Source: Salinibacterium sp.
GTDB taxonomy: Bacteria > Actinomycetota > Actinomycetes > Actinomycetales > Microbacteriaceae
Direction of reading: 5' to 3'
Assembly: GCA_025352485.1 (NCBI GenBank)
Contig: JANXTJ010000163.1
Location: 1-5,811 of the forward strand
DNA: 5,811 nt
Part shown: positions 4,874 to 5,811 of the stretch, in pieces
Layout of the letters: the number at the start of each line of letters is the position of its first letter
Numbering within the stretch: position 1 is the stretch's first letter
The notes under the pieces: model-generated
Seen by the model: only the letters and a program-made list of their open reading frames with translations
Told to the model about the DNA's origin: nothing
The model's database searches: none
Position numbers and translations under genes: made by a program

Positions 4874-5811
4874 TCAGTCCCGCAGCTCTTGCATGAGTGG
4901 GCTCTTCGATCGGAGTCGGCGCAGTGTCTGGTGGGGATCTTCAGACGGGGGCGGCTTAAGCCAGTAGCGCTCTCGCGCCCGGATGATCTGCCAGTGGTTG
5001 TTGTGCAGGAGCATGTGATGGTGGCGGCAGAGCAGTACGCCGGTCGCGGCATTCGTGGACCCGCCGCGGGACCACTCGATGATGTGATGCACTTCGCATG
5101 CAGAAGGTGGTCTCATGCAACCCGGGAAGAGGCAGCCACCGTCTCGAACGGAGATCGCGAGGCGTTGCGGTTCGCTAAAGAGTCGCTGAGTGCGGCCGAG
5201 GTCGATGATGTTGTGTCTGCGGTCGAACCGAATGCCGACCCGACCGGTGTCGCAGCTGAAACGGTCGACGGTCCCGCGGGAGATGGGCTGCGGATCCCCT
5301 TCGAGGTATCCGTGCCCGCCGGTGGAGGCGAGGGTTTTCTCGGTGACGACGACGCGAACCGCTGGCCGGCGTGCCCCGAAGAGTGTGCCCGGGTCGGCGT
5401 CGACGGCGACTCGCACGATCTCGACGAAAGCGTCGGCCAGCAGTTGGTCGCTGGTGCGGGGGTCGTTGATGACGGCGTCGACGCGGGCCTGAGCCGCGCT
5501 ATCCACGAAGCGCACCCCGCGACGGGGCGCCATGATCGCGTCGAGTGCGCTGAACAAGCGTTGCCCGCCCTCGGGGTCGAGCAGGAACGCGCCCTGGTAC
5601 ATTCCGTCGTCACGCACCCAGCGCTTGAAGTAGCGATGGTCGTGTCGGTGCTTCTCCCGCCGGGCAATACCGGCTTCGTCGATGCGGTCGCGCGCCGAGC
5701 GCGCCTCGCGTCGCAGCTCGTCGAGTGACACCAGCGGAGCGCGGGCAATCAGCCGCTCGCATTCGGCGAGCAGGTCGCATGCGGGAGCCGCGTCAGCGAC
5801 CGCGATAAGGC
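4874..5811 (-). CDS. DUF222 / HNH endonuclease-like protein (13E12-type), 5' end outside window
   Basis: The frame is open to the right edge, so the start lies beyond the window; 311 residues are visible, ending at TGA 4876-4874. The N-terminal visible part matches the late DUF222 domain (ECERLIARAPLVSLDELRR, then the REKHRHDHRYFKRW and DGMYQGAFLLDPEGG blocks). A C-terminal HNH domain lies at about 4979-5164: RDGGCLFPGC, then EVHHIIEW, RGGSTNAATG, LLCRHHHMLLH, with paired Cys residues for a structural zinc and HH plus a final His for the metal site. All expected HNH residues are present, so the domain looks intact. The family is abundant and often multicopy in actinobacteria; its role is not established, and mobile-element-like behaviour is suspected. 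Full members usually run 400-550 aa, so perhaps 100-240 residues are missing. A GTG at 5731 is internal to the domain and is rejected as start. It ends about 300 bases upstream of valS on the same strand but is probably a separate transcription unit. Confidence 0.93.
   Translation of the reverse strand, partial: LIAVADAAPACDLLAECERLIARAPLVSLDELRREARSARDRIDEAGIARREKHRHDHRYFKRWVRDDGMYQGAFLLDPEGGQRLFSALDAIMAPRRGVRFVDSAAQARVDAVINDPRTSDQLLADAFVEIVRVAVDADPGTLFGARRPAVRVVVTEKTLASTGGHGYLEGDPQPISRGTVDRFSCDTGRVGIRFDRRHNIIDLGRTQRLFSEPQRLAISVRDGGCLFPGCMRPPSACEVHHIIEWSRGGSTNAATGVLLCRHHHMLLHNNHWQIIRARERYWLKPPPSEDPHQTLRRLRSKSPLMQELRD

Noticed and set aside
4789..4900. CxxC-x12-CxxC zinc-ribbon-like pattern in another minus frame across the end of the HNH gene
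   Set aside because: The in-frame HNH protein already ends in a family-typical way (KSPLMQELRD). The pattern overlaps its last codons, has no start signal, and a programmed shift site is not apparent; probably chance in GC-rich DNA.
4832..5728. Long plus-strand open frame (298 codons) opposite the HNH gene
   Set aside because: Antisense shadow of the DUF222/HNH coding frame; composition follows from the high GC of the real gene, and no recognisable domain is encoded.

Overview
The window is high-GC DNA with short or overlapping gene junctions and a protein repertoire that points to an actinobacterium. The combination of a DUF222/HNH (13E12-type) protein, an LCP cell-wall protein and a valS of the 'GWDDNGLPTE' type suggests something like the Microbacteriaceae, but that family assignment is inference.

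Layout, left to right. (1) Positions 1-1092, plus strand: the 3' part of an LCP (LytR-CpsA-Psr) cell-wall glycopolymer ligase, cut by the left edge. (2) Positions 1093-1165: a short convergent spacer holding a strong two-part inverted repeat, probably a shared terminator. (3) Positions 1166-4571, minus strand: a tightly packed three-gene unit read right to left. It is valS (valyl-tRNA synthetase, 916 aa), then a GNAT acetyltransferase joined by an ATGA overlap, then a 72-aa uncharacterised protein joined by a TAGTG overlap. (4) Positions 4572-4873: a non-coding stretch with the valS ribosome binding site, a candidate promoter and a possible leader hairpin. (5) Positions 4874-5811, minus strand: the 3' part of a DUF222/HNH endonuclease-like gene, cut by the right edge.

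The valS, GNAT and 72-aa genes are almost certainly co-transcribed and translationally coupled, so acetyltransferase and small-protein output should follow synthetase expression. The LCP gene and the HNH gene look like independent neighbours.

I see no defence system, CRISPR array, tRNA, rRNA, insertion sequence or attachment site. Most of the window is ordinary chromosome. The least ordinary points are short in-frame tandem repeats at both ends of valS, the overlap-coupled valS/GNAT/72-aa unit, and the alternative hairpins in the convergent spacer. I do not find a convincing new biological system here.
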